Source: Nitrososphaeraceae archaeon (lineage in GTDB: Archaea > Thermoproteota > Nitrososphaeria > Nitrososphaerales > Nitrososphaeraceae). From it: a DNA stretch of 64,000 bases. Positions 28,626-37,978 of this stretch are shown piece after piece. The translations under genes and the position numbers were made by a program. Location of the stretch: contig WHTU01000007.1 in the NCBI GenBank assembly GCA_009377575.1, forward strand, positions 16,375 through 80,374. The letters run 5' to 3'. Each line of letters opens with the position of its first letter. Position 1 is the stretch's first letter. The notes beneath the pieces were generated by a model. It was not told the DNA's origin. It saw only the letters and a list, made by a program, of their open reading frames with translations, and made no database searches.

Positions 28626-28699
28626 AGCCCTGGACTGGATTCGAACCAGTGACCTTTGCCTTACCAAGACAAAACTCTTCCAAACTAAGCTACCAGGGC
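28626..28699 (-). tRNA. tRNA-Thr (GGT anticodon)
   Basis: The minus strand folds as a full cloverleaf. Acceptor GCCCTGG pairs with CCAGGGC, the anticodon stem TTGTC/GGCAA encloses loop TTGGTAA (anticodon GGT), and the T arm is ACTGG-TTCGAAT-CCAGT. The discriminator base is U, as in other archaeal tRNA-Thr. No intron and no encoded CCA. It decodes ACC and ACU threonine codons. Confidence 0.92.
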
Positions 28700-28912
28700 A
28701 TCAGGATGATCCTGTTGGTACTACATTTATTTTTTATCTCAGAGTCATCAAGAAATTCCTATCTACATAATTCTATGTATTCGGTCAATGGATGATTCAA
28801 CTTAATTGAAGTATAGAGGTTCTAGAGAATGGAGAACTGATTTAGCGATGTAAGGAGGCTGGTATAACGTCATTCTCATACATTTAAGGAATGATAATAG
28901 TGATCAGTTTGT

Positions 28913-29176
28913 TTATCCAGTTACATTGTTTAACACGGTATTATTCAATACACTCTGTAAGCCAGCGCTACCCCCTGAGGGCCCGGATGGAGACGATGTG
29001 GCGTTTCCAGTATTAGCACCATTACCGCCTCCGCCATTTGCCAAATCTATTTCATTTCGACTTGTCGGTATTTCTATGAATGGAGTCACTGATTGACCGT
29101 CTGATCCTGTACCACTGCCGCCTACCACTAGAGGCAGTATATGTGTGGTAATCAGACTAGCGTGGATCTCATACAA
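28913..29176 (-). pseudogene. C-terminal fragment of a secreted protein, Gly/Asn/Ser-rich
   Basis: The frame is open upstream of TTG 29176 (NIGNILKDHLYEIHASLI) and ends at 28913 with a Gly-, Asn- and Ser-rich tail (NGGGGNGANTGNATSSPSGP). Such tails end many thaumarchaeal exported proteins. It lies just downstream of the PQQ-dehydrogenase remnant on the same strand and may be the 3' end of the same lost gene. Confidence 0.35.
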
Positions 29177-29218
29177 ATGATCTTTAAGGATGTTGCCAAT
29201 ATTTGTTGACCAAAATGA

Positions 29219-29434
29219 TTAGGAGTTATTAGGAGTTATGAGATTGAGACGAATTAAACTCAATATGCTAATATGATCATATATCATTTTATGGCCAATT
29301 CCTGTTGACGCGATCATTTTATGGCCAATTTTCAATTTTCCTCCATTATGATATGGCCCAGGTTCTGCAGGTAGATCTACTAGAAGCTCAGGATTAGTGA
29401 GGGATTTTCCAACCCAGTCATATTTGTACATCAC
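29219..29434 (-). pseudogene. PQQ-type sugar dehydrogenase remnant
   Basis: The fragment YKYDWVGKSLTNPELLVDLP followed by AEPGPYHNGGKLKIGHKMIA aligns by eye with YIYRWDGTTLTNPRLLLDLP and AGPGTNHQGGKLKIG of the intact gene at 29749. After KLKIG it runs into an 18-bp duplicated segment and loses homology. It is a truncated paralog on the opposite strand. Confidence 0.65.
29283..29330. repeat. 18-bp direct repeat in the dehydrogenase remnant
   Basis: ATCATTTTATGGCCAATT occurs at 29283-29300 and again at 29313-29330. The duplication sits exactly where homology to the intact dehydrogenase ends, which suggests it marks a rearrangement junction. Confidence 0.7.
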
Positions 29435-29708
29435 ATTTTTCAGAGGTCACCAGATATAATTTTGTGACTCCAGACATCAACAAATTAGAACAGAAATCTA
29501 GTTTTTAATCCTTTTGTCCACACGTCTCTATAAGCGTTATGGTAGAGATAATTGGGAATGACAGTCAGAGGAGCATACATATTAGCAGTAGAGGCTACGT
29601 GGAGGTCTGTTACTATCAGGATCCATCAACTTCAGGTCTCCTATTAAATACTAAGCTCAAAGTTTCATAATACTCGGCTGAACATATTTCTTTCCATCAA
29701 AAGATTAT
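29435..29708. other. Intergenic region upstream of the PQQ dehydrogenase
   Basis: No gene seen between the divergent remnant and the intact dehydrogenase. Confidence 0.4.
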
Positions 29709-29718
29709 TATTATAAAA
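29709..29718 (+). promoter_or_regulatory. TATA-like box for the sugar dehydrogenase
   Basis: TATTATAAAA lies about 31 bp before ATG 29749, a typical archaeal spacing for a short-leader or leaderless transcript. Confidence 0.4.
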
Positions 29719-29748
29719 CCTAGCTATGCTGTTGCATAGAATAGCATT

Positions 29749-31194
29749 ATGACAAATCATATGAGTTCAGGTATAACAGTCTTGACGATGTCCTCGTTAT
29801 TAATAGGTGTATCTTTTGCTCTATTGTATCACTTTACCTCGCCAGCTGTCGCACAACCATCGATTAATGATCCGAGTTTGACAGCCCAATTAGTTGCCGA
29901 TGGATTGTCATCTCCTACTGGTATTGTATTTTTGGATAGCAACAACAGCTTACTATTGGAAAAAGAAGGGAATATACGACTTATTTCTAATGGTCAGATG
30001 CAACCAGATCCTGTGCTCCAATTAGAAGGTGTTCAAAGTAACAACGAACGAGGACTTCTAGGAATCGAAGTTATGAAAGGTGGTGATAGTAATACTACTA
30101 TAGCAGGTACGGGAGATAATAATACTGTCTTTCTCTACGTCACGGAGAGTGGAGCACAAGTAGATGGAATGTCTACAGAAGGAGAAGTCAGAAATAGAGT
30201 TTACATTTACAGATGGGATGGTACTACTCTCACCAATCCGCGGCTGCTATTAGATCTCCCCGCAGGGCCTGGAACTAATCATCAAGGTGGAAAGTTAAAG
30301 ATTGGTCCAGATAATCAGCTTTATGTAATAGTAGGGGAAATGCAAAGAGAGGGACAGCTACAAAATTTCCAGAGTGGTCCGGCTCCTGATGACACAGGAG
30401 TTATATTTAGGATTAATCCGGCAGAGGGATCACCTGCTTCTAACAACCCATTGTCAAGTGATGCAACTAATCCTCTTAGTAAGTACTACGCATACGGTAT
30501 TCGCAATAGTTTTGGGATTGATTTTGACCCTATAACTGGAAAATTGTGGGATGCTGAAAATGGTGAAGATGTTTTTGATGAAATTAATTTAGTTAATCCA
30601 GGATTTAATAGCGGATGGAAGTTAGTTATGGGACCGATAGCTGCTAACGCAGGCATATCCGAATCAGACTTGGTGAATATACCAGGTTCCCAATATGCCG
30701 ATCCTGTCTTCAGTTGGGCTGAATCACGCGGGGTAACCGACATTGAGTTTTTTGATTCAACAGCTTTCGGACCCGGCTATGAAAACGGCATTTTTGTAGG
30801 AGACATAACCACTGGTACACTCTTTTACTTTGAACCGAATGCTGATAGAACTGGTATAAATCTGGAGGACGATCCTTTATTAAGTGATCTGGTTGCAAAT
30901 AATGATGAAGAAATATCTGCTGTCACCCTTGGGACAGGTTTTACAGGAATCAGTGATATAGAGACTGGTCCTGATGGTAATTTATATATTCTTACATTTG
31001 ATCGAGAAGCAGAAGGTCAAGGAAGTCTTTACAGGGTATTGCCTGCAATTGAAGGAGGTGCTGCTGCTGGTGATGCAGTTCCCTCTCTTCCTTCTACCAC
31101 TGTTTCTCCCCCAGATGTTGGTGATGAGAATGAGGTTGATAGTGAAGAACAGGATGATCAGGATGAGAACGACGATACCAATGACGATGAATGA
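29749..31194 (+). CDS. Secreted PQQ-dependent sugar dehydrogenase-like protein
   Basis: 481 residues. Signal peptide about 1-37 (SSLLIGVSFALLYHFTSPAV, then AQ). The body is a six-bladed GSDH/YliI-like propeller: LVADGLSSPTGIVFLDSNNS, NNERGLLGIEV, the conserved His in GTNHQGGKLKIGPDNQLYV, ENGEDVFDEINLVNPGFNSG, GFTGISDIETGPDGNLYILT. The last 40 residues are an acidic Asp/Glu tail. Enzymes of this family oxidise aldose sugars with PQQ outside the cell. No PQQ synthesis genes are seen here, so cofactor supply is open. A truncated paralog lies upstream. Confidence 0.85.
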   Translation: MTNHMSSGITVLTMSSLLIGVSFALLYHFTSPAVAQPSINDPSLTAQLVADGLSSPTGIVFLDSNNSLLLEKEGNIRLISNGQMQPDPVLQLEGVQSNNERGLLGIEVMKGGDSNTTIAGTGDNNTVFLYVTESGAQVDGMSTEGEVRNRVYIYRWDGTTLTNPRLLLDLPAGPGTNHQGGKLKIGPDNQLYVIVGEMQREGQLQNFQSGPAPDDTGVIFRINPAEGSPASNNPLSSDATNPLSKYYAYGIRNSFGIDFDPITGKLWDAENGEDVFDEINLVNPGFNSGWKLVMGPIAANAGISESDLVNIPGSQYADPVFSWAESRGVTDIEFFDSTAFGPGYENGIFVGDITTGTLFYFEPNADRTGINLEDDPLLSDLVANNDEEISAVTLGTGFTGISDIETGPDGNLYILTFDREAEGQGSLYRVLPAIEGGAAAGDAVPSLPSTTVSPPDVGDENEVDSEEQDDQDENDDTNDDE

Positions 31195-31846
31195 CTGCCC
31201 TGAATGCAATTCATACTCTTACATTTGGTCAACAGAGTGACTGCGAAGTCTTCGGAGTATAACGGCCTTCCGATAAATGGAAATCTAGATGAGTGAAACC
31301 AGAAAGTTTTCTGATCTTCCATCCGGAAAAATATTCTATCTGGTAAACAAGACTCTAATTGGGATGCAGACAGATAAGAGGGAGTGAAGCTACATCCAGT
31401 CAAATGAGTAGTTCCGTTACCTTATTGATAAAGCTACAGTCGTGAACATCTAATAGGATGCGAGCGTATTCAAATATACAAGAATATACAAAGACATATA
31501 ATGGAAACTTTTGTTCTAACGTAACTTTTTCTATTTGAGTGCCTACTGTCGACATCATTTATTTAATCTGGTATCATCAGAGTGCTGCATTTAATTTAAG
31601 GGAATTAAAAGAGAAGGCAGATATAATAATGTTCATTTCTGTGTTACTATCTATTTTGATAGCAAGATGTATAAAAGTCGAAGTCGTTAATAATATTTTG
31701 ATTCGATTATTATAAGTATCAAAGAATTAGAATGGGCTCCCTTCTTTAATTCCCACTATTTCTCATTTGGCCGTTAGTTGGGGTCAACCGCTATGTCCAT
31801 CTCTGCCATCACCACCTCCATTAATGCTTTGCAATCTGCATTGATA
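31195..31846. other. Intergenic region, no confident gene
   Basis: A 32-codon frame at 31289-31387 (MSETRKFSDLPSGKIFYLVN start) is the only plausible micro-ORF. Nothing else was seen. Confidence 0.3.
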
Positions 31847-32122
31847 TCACAGATTAAATCTTTCTATTACTTCATTTACGAAAGGTTTACAGTCTTCGAT
31901 ATCTAACTCCCTGATTGCTGGGTATCTACTGTCATCTAACGTACCCTCGCATATTTCAGCACATGGAGTACCACTGCCATAGGCATCTATACAATCAGTC
32001 ATATCCTCCTGAATAGCTCTAGCTCTATCAGATTCAATCTGCCAAGTATACGCGAATAATGCTATCATACTCATAGCTACTATAATAACTACAAAGATAC
32101 CGATTTTGCTTCGTGTTTTCAT
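31847..32122 (-). CDS. Small membrane-anchored protein with four cysteines
   Basis: 91 residues. An N-terminal helix (KIGIFVVIIVAMSMIALFAY) anchors it; the outside domain has Cys at DCIDAYGSG, PCAEICEG and EDCKPF, likely two disulfides. Family not recognised. Single gene with its own promoter region. Confidence 0.5.
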   Translation of the reverse strand: MKTRSKIGIFVVIIVAMSMIALFAYTWQIESDRARAIQEDMTDCIDAYGSGTPCAEICEGTLDDSRYPAIRELDIEDCKPFVNEVIERFNL

Positions 32123-32443
32123 TCCTTAGTTCTCCATAAATACATCTTTAGTCACTTCCATTAACTCCTTAGACTCGTTATTCTTCCTTTGGTATAAATA
32201 ATAATAGAAATTCCTAGATCTAGTATAATATCAGCAGCGACAACATATCTCCCATATTTCTAGTGGTCCCACTACCTTTTCAAATAAAACATTTTTATAA
32301 TTTGTTTCCCAAGGACTAACGCAATTCCAATCCCTAAACGAAAGGCATGGTAGTCGTTTCGCCTCTCCGTATCTTATCTATTTCTAATTAACAAATTTAC
32401 ACTCTGTTTTAAACAAGTTTTACGTTGACTAATTAGTCAGAAA

Positions 32444-32587
32444 TTGCAAAAGTTATGGATACGTTCATGTGAACAGAATTATATGGAATATGTAGGACAA
32501 TTAATGTCTCATATTAGGACTTACGATCAACAGGCATATGAGACCAAAGTAGATGGAGATTTAATTAAAATTAAGGTGTCCACCTGA
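32444..32587 (+). CDS. Possible small protein
   Basis: A TTG at 32444 (or ATG 32483) opens a 47-residue frame, LQKLWIRSCEQNYMEYVGQL through DGDLIKIKVST. Composition is protein-like but no family or ribosome-binding site supports it. Confidence 0.25.
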   Translation: MQKLWIRSCEQNYMEYVGQLMSHIRTYDQQAYETKVDGDLIKIKVST

Positions 32588-32730
32588 TACCTAGTTGATT
32601 TTTTCTCTGGCCATAGGGAGTTGCAAAAGTGTTTCTTGATGGGAGAACACATCTGTTAACCGATGTAGAATATGTACTCTTTCTCTTTACGCGTTACCAT
32701 ATTCATTTAGTTTTCATTTGTGTATAGTGC

Positions 32731-33251
32731 ATGTATGGATATATACTTAGATATTCCGTGTCCAATCTGTTTGATGCGTACTTTCTAGAAAGTATTTTGG
32801 ATCCGGCAGGTGTATGGGACACATTTAGAAACATATATTCTGTGCTGCTTGTACTAGTATTTGCTATTGCTAATCACGACTCCACTCTGTTCGGTCAAAT
32901 TTATCCCAGTTCTGAATTGGGACAAAGAATTTTTTTATAGATACTCAATCAGGACTTAATAACAACCTTATGACAGCAGAAATTCAATTGGTAGGGCCCA
33001 TACTATCCATGCTCGAAGCAGAAACTTCACAAGATAGAGATTTCATATTATTGGAGCAGGAGAATGAATCCTTATCGCCTTACCAATATCAGAGCGATAT
33101 ACCAATAAAGGATGGGTTGCCTCTGAGACTGGCACGGCTAGCAGACTTTGAGAATGTCCTAAGTACTACGTCTGGATCTAATGGAGTTAAAGACGTACTA
33201 AGTAGGATTAATTCTTGGGATTTGAGTAGAGTGGTTAATAGCACTAAATAG
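32731..33251 (+). pseudogene. Exported hypothetical protein with frameshift in a T7 run
   Basis: Frame one (32731-32940) has a hydrophobic segment (IYSVLLVLVFAIANHDSTLF) and ends QIYPSSELGQRIFL at a TAG. It crosses seven T's at 32930-32936. The next frame continues without a start as IDTQSGLNNNLMTAEIQLVG and on to 33251. Removing one T would join them into one 173-residue exported protein. Family not recognised. Homopolymer slippage, biological or technical, explains the break. Confidence 0.5.
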
Positions 33252-33372
33252 TGAACCTCGGGCAATACTCTTCTACAAGAGAGTGAATTTCTCGGGGGTC
33301 CTAGACTGGACATAGAACTTAAATACATGGAATTTGTATATAATATTGAAAAGGTGTATTTTAAGAGCACAT

Positions 33373-33516
33373 ATGTATGAAGTAACTTGTCTCCCTTGTG
33401 GGATACGAGAGCGATTTTCCGAAGAAGACGAAGCAATCACGCATGCATACAACCATGAAAGAGTATTAACACATAGTACTTCAAGTGGTTACTTCGTAAG
33501 TGTGAATGAGGTCTAA
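33373..33516 (+). CDS. Small zinc-finger protein
   Basis: ATG 33373 gives 47 residues: MYEVTCLPCGIRERFSEEDE, then AITHAYNHERVLTH. Cys6 and Cys9 with the spaced histidines HAYNH form a C2H2-type zinc-finger pattern typical of archaeal micro-proteins. An upstream start at 33334 would add a less likely extension. Role unknown; nucleic-acid or protein binding is inferred. Confidence 0.5.
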   Translation: MYEVTCLPCGIRERFSEEDEAITHAYNHERVLTHSTSSGYFVSVNEV

Positions 33517-33545
33517 CAATTAGACACTCTTTGTCCTTTTTTTCT

Positions 33546-33698
33546 TTATTTCCATCCTATATCGGTAATCACTTCACGTTCCCAATGCATTTCTTGTTGC
33601 TCTGGACGATAAAACTTGATTTCCGCAGGACCTGAATAACCAGGTAAGCTTGTATGTCTAGTTACAACGTGACGTTTTAGCCGTCTACCGAACCGAAA
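33546..33698 (-). pseudogene. Frameshifted small conserved-looking protein
   Basis: The minus frame ending at 33546 reads RRLKRHVVTRHTSLPGYSGP, AEIKFYRPEQQEMHWEREVI, TDIGWK, with no start codon. The expected N-terminus (PIDIIEVKLISVR) is in another frame just upstream at about 33700-33740. A single-base shift near 33690 would join them. Family not recognised. Confidence 0.35.
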
Positions 33699-33740
33699 TT
33701 AGTTTCACTTCAATAATATCAATTGGTCTTATTCGAAGTC

Positions 33741-34544
33741 ATCTAAAAGCCAACGATGAATTGATTTAGTATTATGCATATCATAGATTATGGGTGATTA
33801 GGATATAAGTTGCCTCCCAGAGCATACGTCTAAAAGATATCAGATGGCCAATTAAAATCAGTATAACTCGATCCGTCTGGTCGAACGATCTGGATCGTAT
33901 TTTTTATATTAACTATGTAAATTATATATATTGTCATTTTGCCTTCAGGTTGGAATATGCGATTAAGAAGAGTAATACAATCTAGTAGATTGATACAGAA
34001 GAATCTAAATCATACGCTTAGAAAAAGTTCTTCTCTGTTCACCGGCAACTTCAAGGGCAATCTTATTCCATTGCTCAATCGACCTATTCATGTAGGACTC
34101 AGATCTTTGATGTTACCGTGCTAGCCATCTCATACTATGGTATACATTCATTAGGACCTTACCTATCATAGGTATGGCGGTCTATTTTTGCTTGATTGAA
34201 ACGGACTTTCTCTGGCTCTAGCACAGAAAAATAACCTACCAATTACGTTATGCGCTCTTGTGGCGCATCCGAATACTATGCTAAAATTATAGAACTCTTT
34301 TCCTTATCTTTTCTATATTCACTTTAGGTCGATTAGGTATCTAGTTTTCCAACTAGGATTACCAGTAAATTGAGAGGTCCTGACTGATAATTTGGCCTCG
34401 ATTAGGTTAATGAAAATAATTAGGGCATCTTATTCATATATTCATATGAATCCAGCTCTGTATATATAGATATCATACAAACAGTTCACTACTATTGTAA
34501 ATCTTGCAATGCATATAATTTAGCCGGATAATATTGGATTGATA
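33741..34544. other. Intergenic region, no gene seen
   Basis: About 800 bp without a convincing gene. A 61-codon plus-strand frame at 33939 lacks supporting features. Confidence 0.4.
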
Positions 34545-34661
34545 ATGAAGTTGAAAACAATATCGATATCAGAAAACAACTACCAGATTCTGAAGAACTT
34601 CGGTAAGGCTGATGATAGCTTCAACGACGTTATTTCGAACTTCATTAAAATATCTTCCTAA
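34545..34661 (+). CDS. VapB-type antitoxin-like micro-protein
   Basis: ATG 34545 opens a 38-residue frame, MKLKTISISENNYQILKNFG followed by KADDSFNDVISNFIKISS. This is the signature of archaeal VapB/DUF217-type antitoxins (KTIxISExxYxxLK, then DSFxDVI). Family members are usually about 45-75 residues and followed by a VapC PIN toxin. Here no toxin follows, so it is an orphan or a truncated antitoxin. Confidence 0.5.
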   Translation: MKLKTISISENNYQILKNFGKADDSFNDVISNFIKISS

Positions 34662-34779
34662 GATTACGGCCTTGTTCCTTGTTTTCATGAGCGTAGGAAT
34701 TATTATAGGAAATCATATGAAATTTCCCCAAATCTGGTTGCTTTATTTTTATAATACTCCTTTTGACAGTGATTAAATA

Positions 34780-35703
34780 TTGATAAACGCTCGTTTTTGT
34801 CTTGAAGTATGGGGAACCGAATATAGTAAGATAAAAGAAATATGTTTATTGGCTGAAAAATTGGGATATTATGGATTTTATTATGGTGAATCTTTAGCAG
34901 ATATAGATTTGGATTGCTGGACCATAATTTCTAACTTATCTGCAATAACTCATAAGATTAAACTAGGGCCCGTTATAACATATTTGTTTCCTCAATACAG
35001 AAACATATCACTTCTAGCAAAGCAAGCCTTGACAATCCAAGATATTTCTAATAAAAGACTTGAATTTAGGACAGGTGCGGGTGCAACTCTTCAATGGGCA
35101 TCTCAATGGTGGCATCCTTATGGCATAGATTATCCAAATAATTCTGAAAGAGTATCATTACTTGAGGAATGTTTAGAACTACTATTATTGTTGTGGAATA
35201 ATATTTCCACGACGTTTGAAGGAAGATATTTTAAAGTAAAAGATGCAGCTCTATTGAAAAAACAGATACAACATGATGCTATTCCAATAACGATAGCAGC
35301 AAAAAAAGATAGAACTATGAGAATAGCTGCTAAGTATGCTCACGTCTGGGAGTGCTCTTATCTAACTCCAGAACAATTTACTACTCTAAACGAAAAGTTT
35401 GAAAATATATATAAAAAGACTAATCAGAATGGAGATAGAGAAATCACAAAATCAATTGAACTAGATGTTATTATTTCAGGTTCTGATTCAGATTTAGAAT
35501 ACAAGAAAAAAATATTCGCGATGGAGAGAGGGCCTGCTGTGGCTAATCAGATGCTTAAACATGGACTAGTCGGAACCCCTGAAAAAATAAGGGAAAGGCT
35601 TAAACAGTATACAGACGCAGGTGTGGAGCAGTTCTTACTGGCGTTCCAAGATCCACTTGATACTAAAGCAATAGAATTGTTCATAGACGTTGTAGGCAGA
35701 TAG
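34780..35703 (+). CDS. LLM class flavin-dependent oxidoreductase
   Basis: 307 residues from TTG 34780. The luciferase-like TIM-barrel fold is seen in KLGYYGFYYGESLADIDLDC, KLGPVITYLFPQYR, LEFRTGAGATLQW, PITIAAKKDRTMRIAAKYAH and the C-terminal LVGTPEKIRERLKQYTDAGV. Members use FMN or F420; thaumarchaea make F420, so an F420-dependent reaction is possible. Substrate unknown. Monocistronic. Confidence 0.85.
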   Translation: MINARFCLEVWGTEYSKIKEICLLAEKLGYYGFYYGESLADIDLDCWTIISNLSAITHKIKLGPVITYLFPQYRNISLLAKQALTIQDISNKRLEFRTGAGATLQWASQWWHPYGIDYPNNSERVSLLEECLELLLLLWNNISTTFEGRYFKVKDAALLKKQIQHDAIPITIAAKKDRTMRIAAKYAHVWECSYLTPEQFTTLNEKFENIYKKTNQNGDREITKSIELDVIISGSDSDLEYKKKIFAMERGPAVANQMLKHGLVGTPEKIRERLKQYTDAGVEQFLLAFQDPLDTKAIELFIDVVGR

Positions 35704-36132
35704 GTTCGGAAAGGCAAAGCTAAACAGAATCTACCTTCTTTCATATTCTAGTCAAACTGACTAAAAGAGGAGACGGCTACTATTTACCTACGATCTAGCC
35801 CTCGATAATTCAAATGACTTATTGATAAACTCTTCAGGAACTATTCGTCCTTGTTTTATTATCACCAAGCTGTAACGGATGGATAGACTTTTGATATATT
35901 GCAATAGTAAGTATACATGCTGCTCCTATTATCATCCATTCTAAACCACAGATAAAACCATTACCTTATCCCTATCATAAATTGGACGACTTCAAAATAG
36001 ATTACATGGTTTATTCTCACTAGTAAATACAAAGAATAACAAGTGTATCCATATTTGAATTTATGATATTTTTATATATCGTCAGCAAATAGTATACTAA
36101 TTCATGCCTTGAATGGTACGATCCAACCTATC
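35704..36132. other. Intergenic region, promoter only
   Basis: No gene seen. A TATA-like TTTTTATATATCG at about 36069-36081 precedes the next small gene. Confidence 0.4.
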
Positions 36133-36330
36133 ATGGAACTTCAGAAATTGCTGTCGATGAATTGCAAAATAGAAAGTGTGCATCCTGCGATGCTCGCTTC
36201 TGACGCAGAAGTGAACATAGTAACTGTCACAGTTATTTGTCCAGAAGGTGCTCCGCATACTATTAGAGCATACAGGGAGGAAGCTAGTGCATTAAGAGAG
36301 TATGTAAGGCTTTTGAAGCTAAAAGAGTAA
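36133..36330 (+). CDS. Small hypothetical protein
   Basis: 65 residues from ATG 36133 (TTG 36109 would add eight). It alternates beta strands and a final helix (NIVTVTVICPEGAPHTIRAY, EEASALREYVRLLKLKE). One compact cytoplasmic domain. Family not recognised. Confidence 0.45.
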   Translation: MELQKLLSMNCKIESVHPAMLASDAEVNIVTVTVICPEGAPHTIRAYREEASALREYVRLLKLKE

Positions 36331-36716
36331 TTCGAAACTGCTTGCCACATTCAATAACGAACAAGTGTTAGATAACTCGTGACTATGTAGTTGATAATTC
36401 TATTTGTAATCATATTATCATGGTTATAAATGTAAAGTAGTATTATCTGCTTTATTTTCGGGACATAATTTGTCCTCTATTTCTGCGAATACCTTCAAGT
36501 AGCCGATGCCTTTAGGCACATAGGATTAGCGGTACCTGAAAAAATATACTATCAAGGTTTACTGCCGGGAACTGCAAAATCAAAAGGAATCAGTATTTCT
36601 TATCTCCGACAATGAGGCAAACTATAACATCAGGAACTAACATCATCATAAGTATGGTATTTCAAATTCTTGCGCCTTGGGGATGCATACCTGAAATAAC
36701 TAAGGGTTGCATAGAT
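36331..36716. other. Intergenic region, no gene seen
   Basis: The frame of the next gene is open from 36612, but the first good start is ATG 36717. Confidence 0.35.
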
Positions 36717-36983
36717 ATGACAAACACCTCGAGTACGTATCTAAGTATTGTTTTGGGAGCGCTGCTTGGCGTAGTAATAGCTTGGTGGATTTATAAGATA
36801 CAGAAAAAAACTACAATGAAACAGGATGAGACTCTCCGACGGATAGACGAGCTTGAGGAGAGTCACTATAAAGTCTTGAAATCAATGCAACATATTCAGA
36901 AACATCAGGAAAGACTTCTTAGGGAAATACTTAATTTGGATAGGAAGATTGATGCCGTGATCGAGAAGGAGAACAAATCATAG
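36717..36983 (+). CDS. Membrane-anchored coiled-coil protein
   Basis: 88 residues from ATG 36717: one N-terminal helix (YLSIVLGALLGVVIAWWIYK) followed by a cytoplasmic coiled coil (LRRIDELEESHYKVLKSMQH, LLREILNLDRKIDAVIEKEN). An upstream start at 36612 is possible but gives an odd extension. Function unknown. Confidence 0.5.
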   Translation: MTNTSSTYLSIVLGALLGVVIAWWIYKIQKKTTMKQDETLRRIDELEESHYKVLKSMQHIQKHQERLLREILNLDRKIDAVIEKENKS

Positions 36984-37179
36984 ATAGTAAAATAAAATCG
37001 CAAATAAATGCTGCAATAAAGTGAGTGATTTGAAAGGTGTTACGATTTTAAGTTGCTGAAAAATAAGACTATACTTTCTGCAAACATAATTAACATGACT
37101 GCGGGACTCACCGCGCTAAGGGCGATAAATCAGCGCCTTCCTATTGATACAAAGTCCACCGCCTGTAGGGTTTGGATGA

Positions 37180-37403
37180 GATGCATCAAGTATAGCAAAT
37201 GTTCAACTACCTTATATGATAGTTTCCTTAATATTCTCTGTGGCTTCCGGTTTTGTAGTATCTAAATTTGGAAATTTCAGATCTACTACAATAGGAACTA
37301 TCGTTACTTTTATAGGTTTTTTGTCCTTTTTATATTTCATTCAACAGAAGCTTCGGTAGCCGCGGTTCTTGTCTTAGTAGCTGTTGGATTAGACATATTC
37401 TAA
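37180..37403 (+). pseudogene. MFS transporter fragment, frameshifted
   Basis: The frame from 37180 reads IANVQLPYMIVSLIFSVASG, FVVSKFGNFRSTTIGTIVTF, typical of a DHA2-type MFS helix pair. It stops at TAG 37357. A neighbouring frame continues STEASVAAVLVLVAVGLDIF to TAA 37401. Only two to three helices survive of a roughly 14-helix protein. Confidence 0.5.
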
Positions 37404-37407
37404 AGTT

Positions 37408-37932
37408 CTATCTTTGGATCCATGGAAATTTTTTATACTTATTGTAGTATTCAACTAATCCTCCTTCCAACAACATCTTCTGCATGAATTCCGGAACTTT
37501 TCTTGCAAGAAAAGTCTCTTTGGTTCTAGTATTTTCGACAGTATACGTAGTTACGTCGATCTTAAGCTCCTCCTTCTGATCTACCTTCCCTTTTATTTCT
37601 GGTATTTCAAATGCGGGCAATCCTATTGTAAAGGCATTCCTATAGAATATACGTGCAAAACTCTCAGCTATGATCGCAGAAATGCCTGCATATTTTAATG
37701 CTACTGGAGCCTGCTCCCTGCTAGAGCCTCCTCCAAAGTTTCGACCTGCTATTATTATGTCATTCTTGGAGATTTTTTTGTGAAAATCAGGATCGTATCC
37801 ATACATGGCATATTTAGCCAATTCATATGGATCATTGGTCCTGCTTTTGAATCTGAAGGGTATTATTATGTCTGTATTGATATTATCTCCAAATACCCAT
37901 GCCTTTCCCTTTATAATATTGATATTGGTCAT
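37408..37932 (-). CDS. leuD: 3-isopropylmalate dehydratase small subunit family
   Basis: 174 residues of the LeuD/HacB swivel domain: [20 protein letters not shown], the [14 protein letters not shown] loop and [16 protein letters not shown]. With LeuC it isomerises 2-isopropylmalate to 3-isopropylmalate in leucine synthesis. The substrate-loop residues (RFKSRT) differ from the homoaconitase YLRT form, so I favour LeuD, but related hydro-lyases use the same fold. It is 46 bp downstream of leuC in one operon. Confidence 0.85.
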   Translation of the reverse strand: MTNINIIKGKAWVFGDNINTDIIIPFRFKSRTNDPYELAKYAMYGYDPDFHKKISKNDIIIAGRNFGGGSSREQAPVALKYAGISAIIAESFARIFYRNAFTIGLPAFEIPEIKGKVDQKEELKIDVTTYTVENTRTKETFLARKVPEFMQKMLLEGGLVEYYNKYKKFPWIQR

Positions 37933-37978
37933 GGTCGTCGGATGTTCATAATATTGATGATGATATATTTATTCATAA

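Noticed and set aside
28626-28699. tRNA gene as an integration site
   Set aside because: No integrase gene and no second copy of the tRNA 3' end were seen nearby.
33939-34124. 61-codon plus-strand frame
   Set aside because: No start signal, family or neighbour support.
37053-37265. 70-codon frame beside the MFS remnant
   Set aside because: The MFS-like residues are in a different frame; this frame is a shadow.
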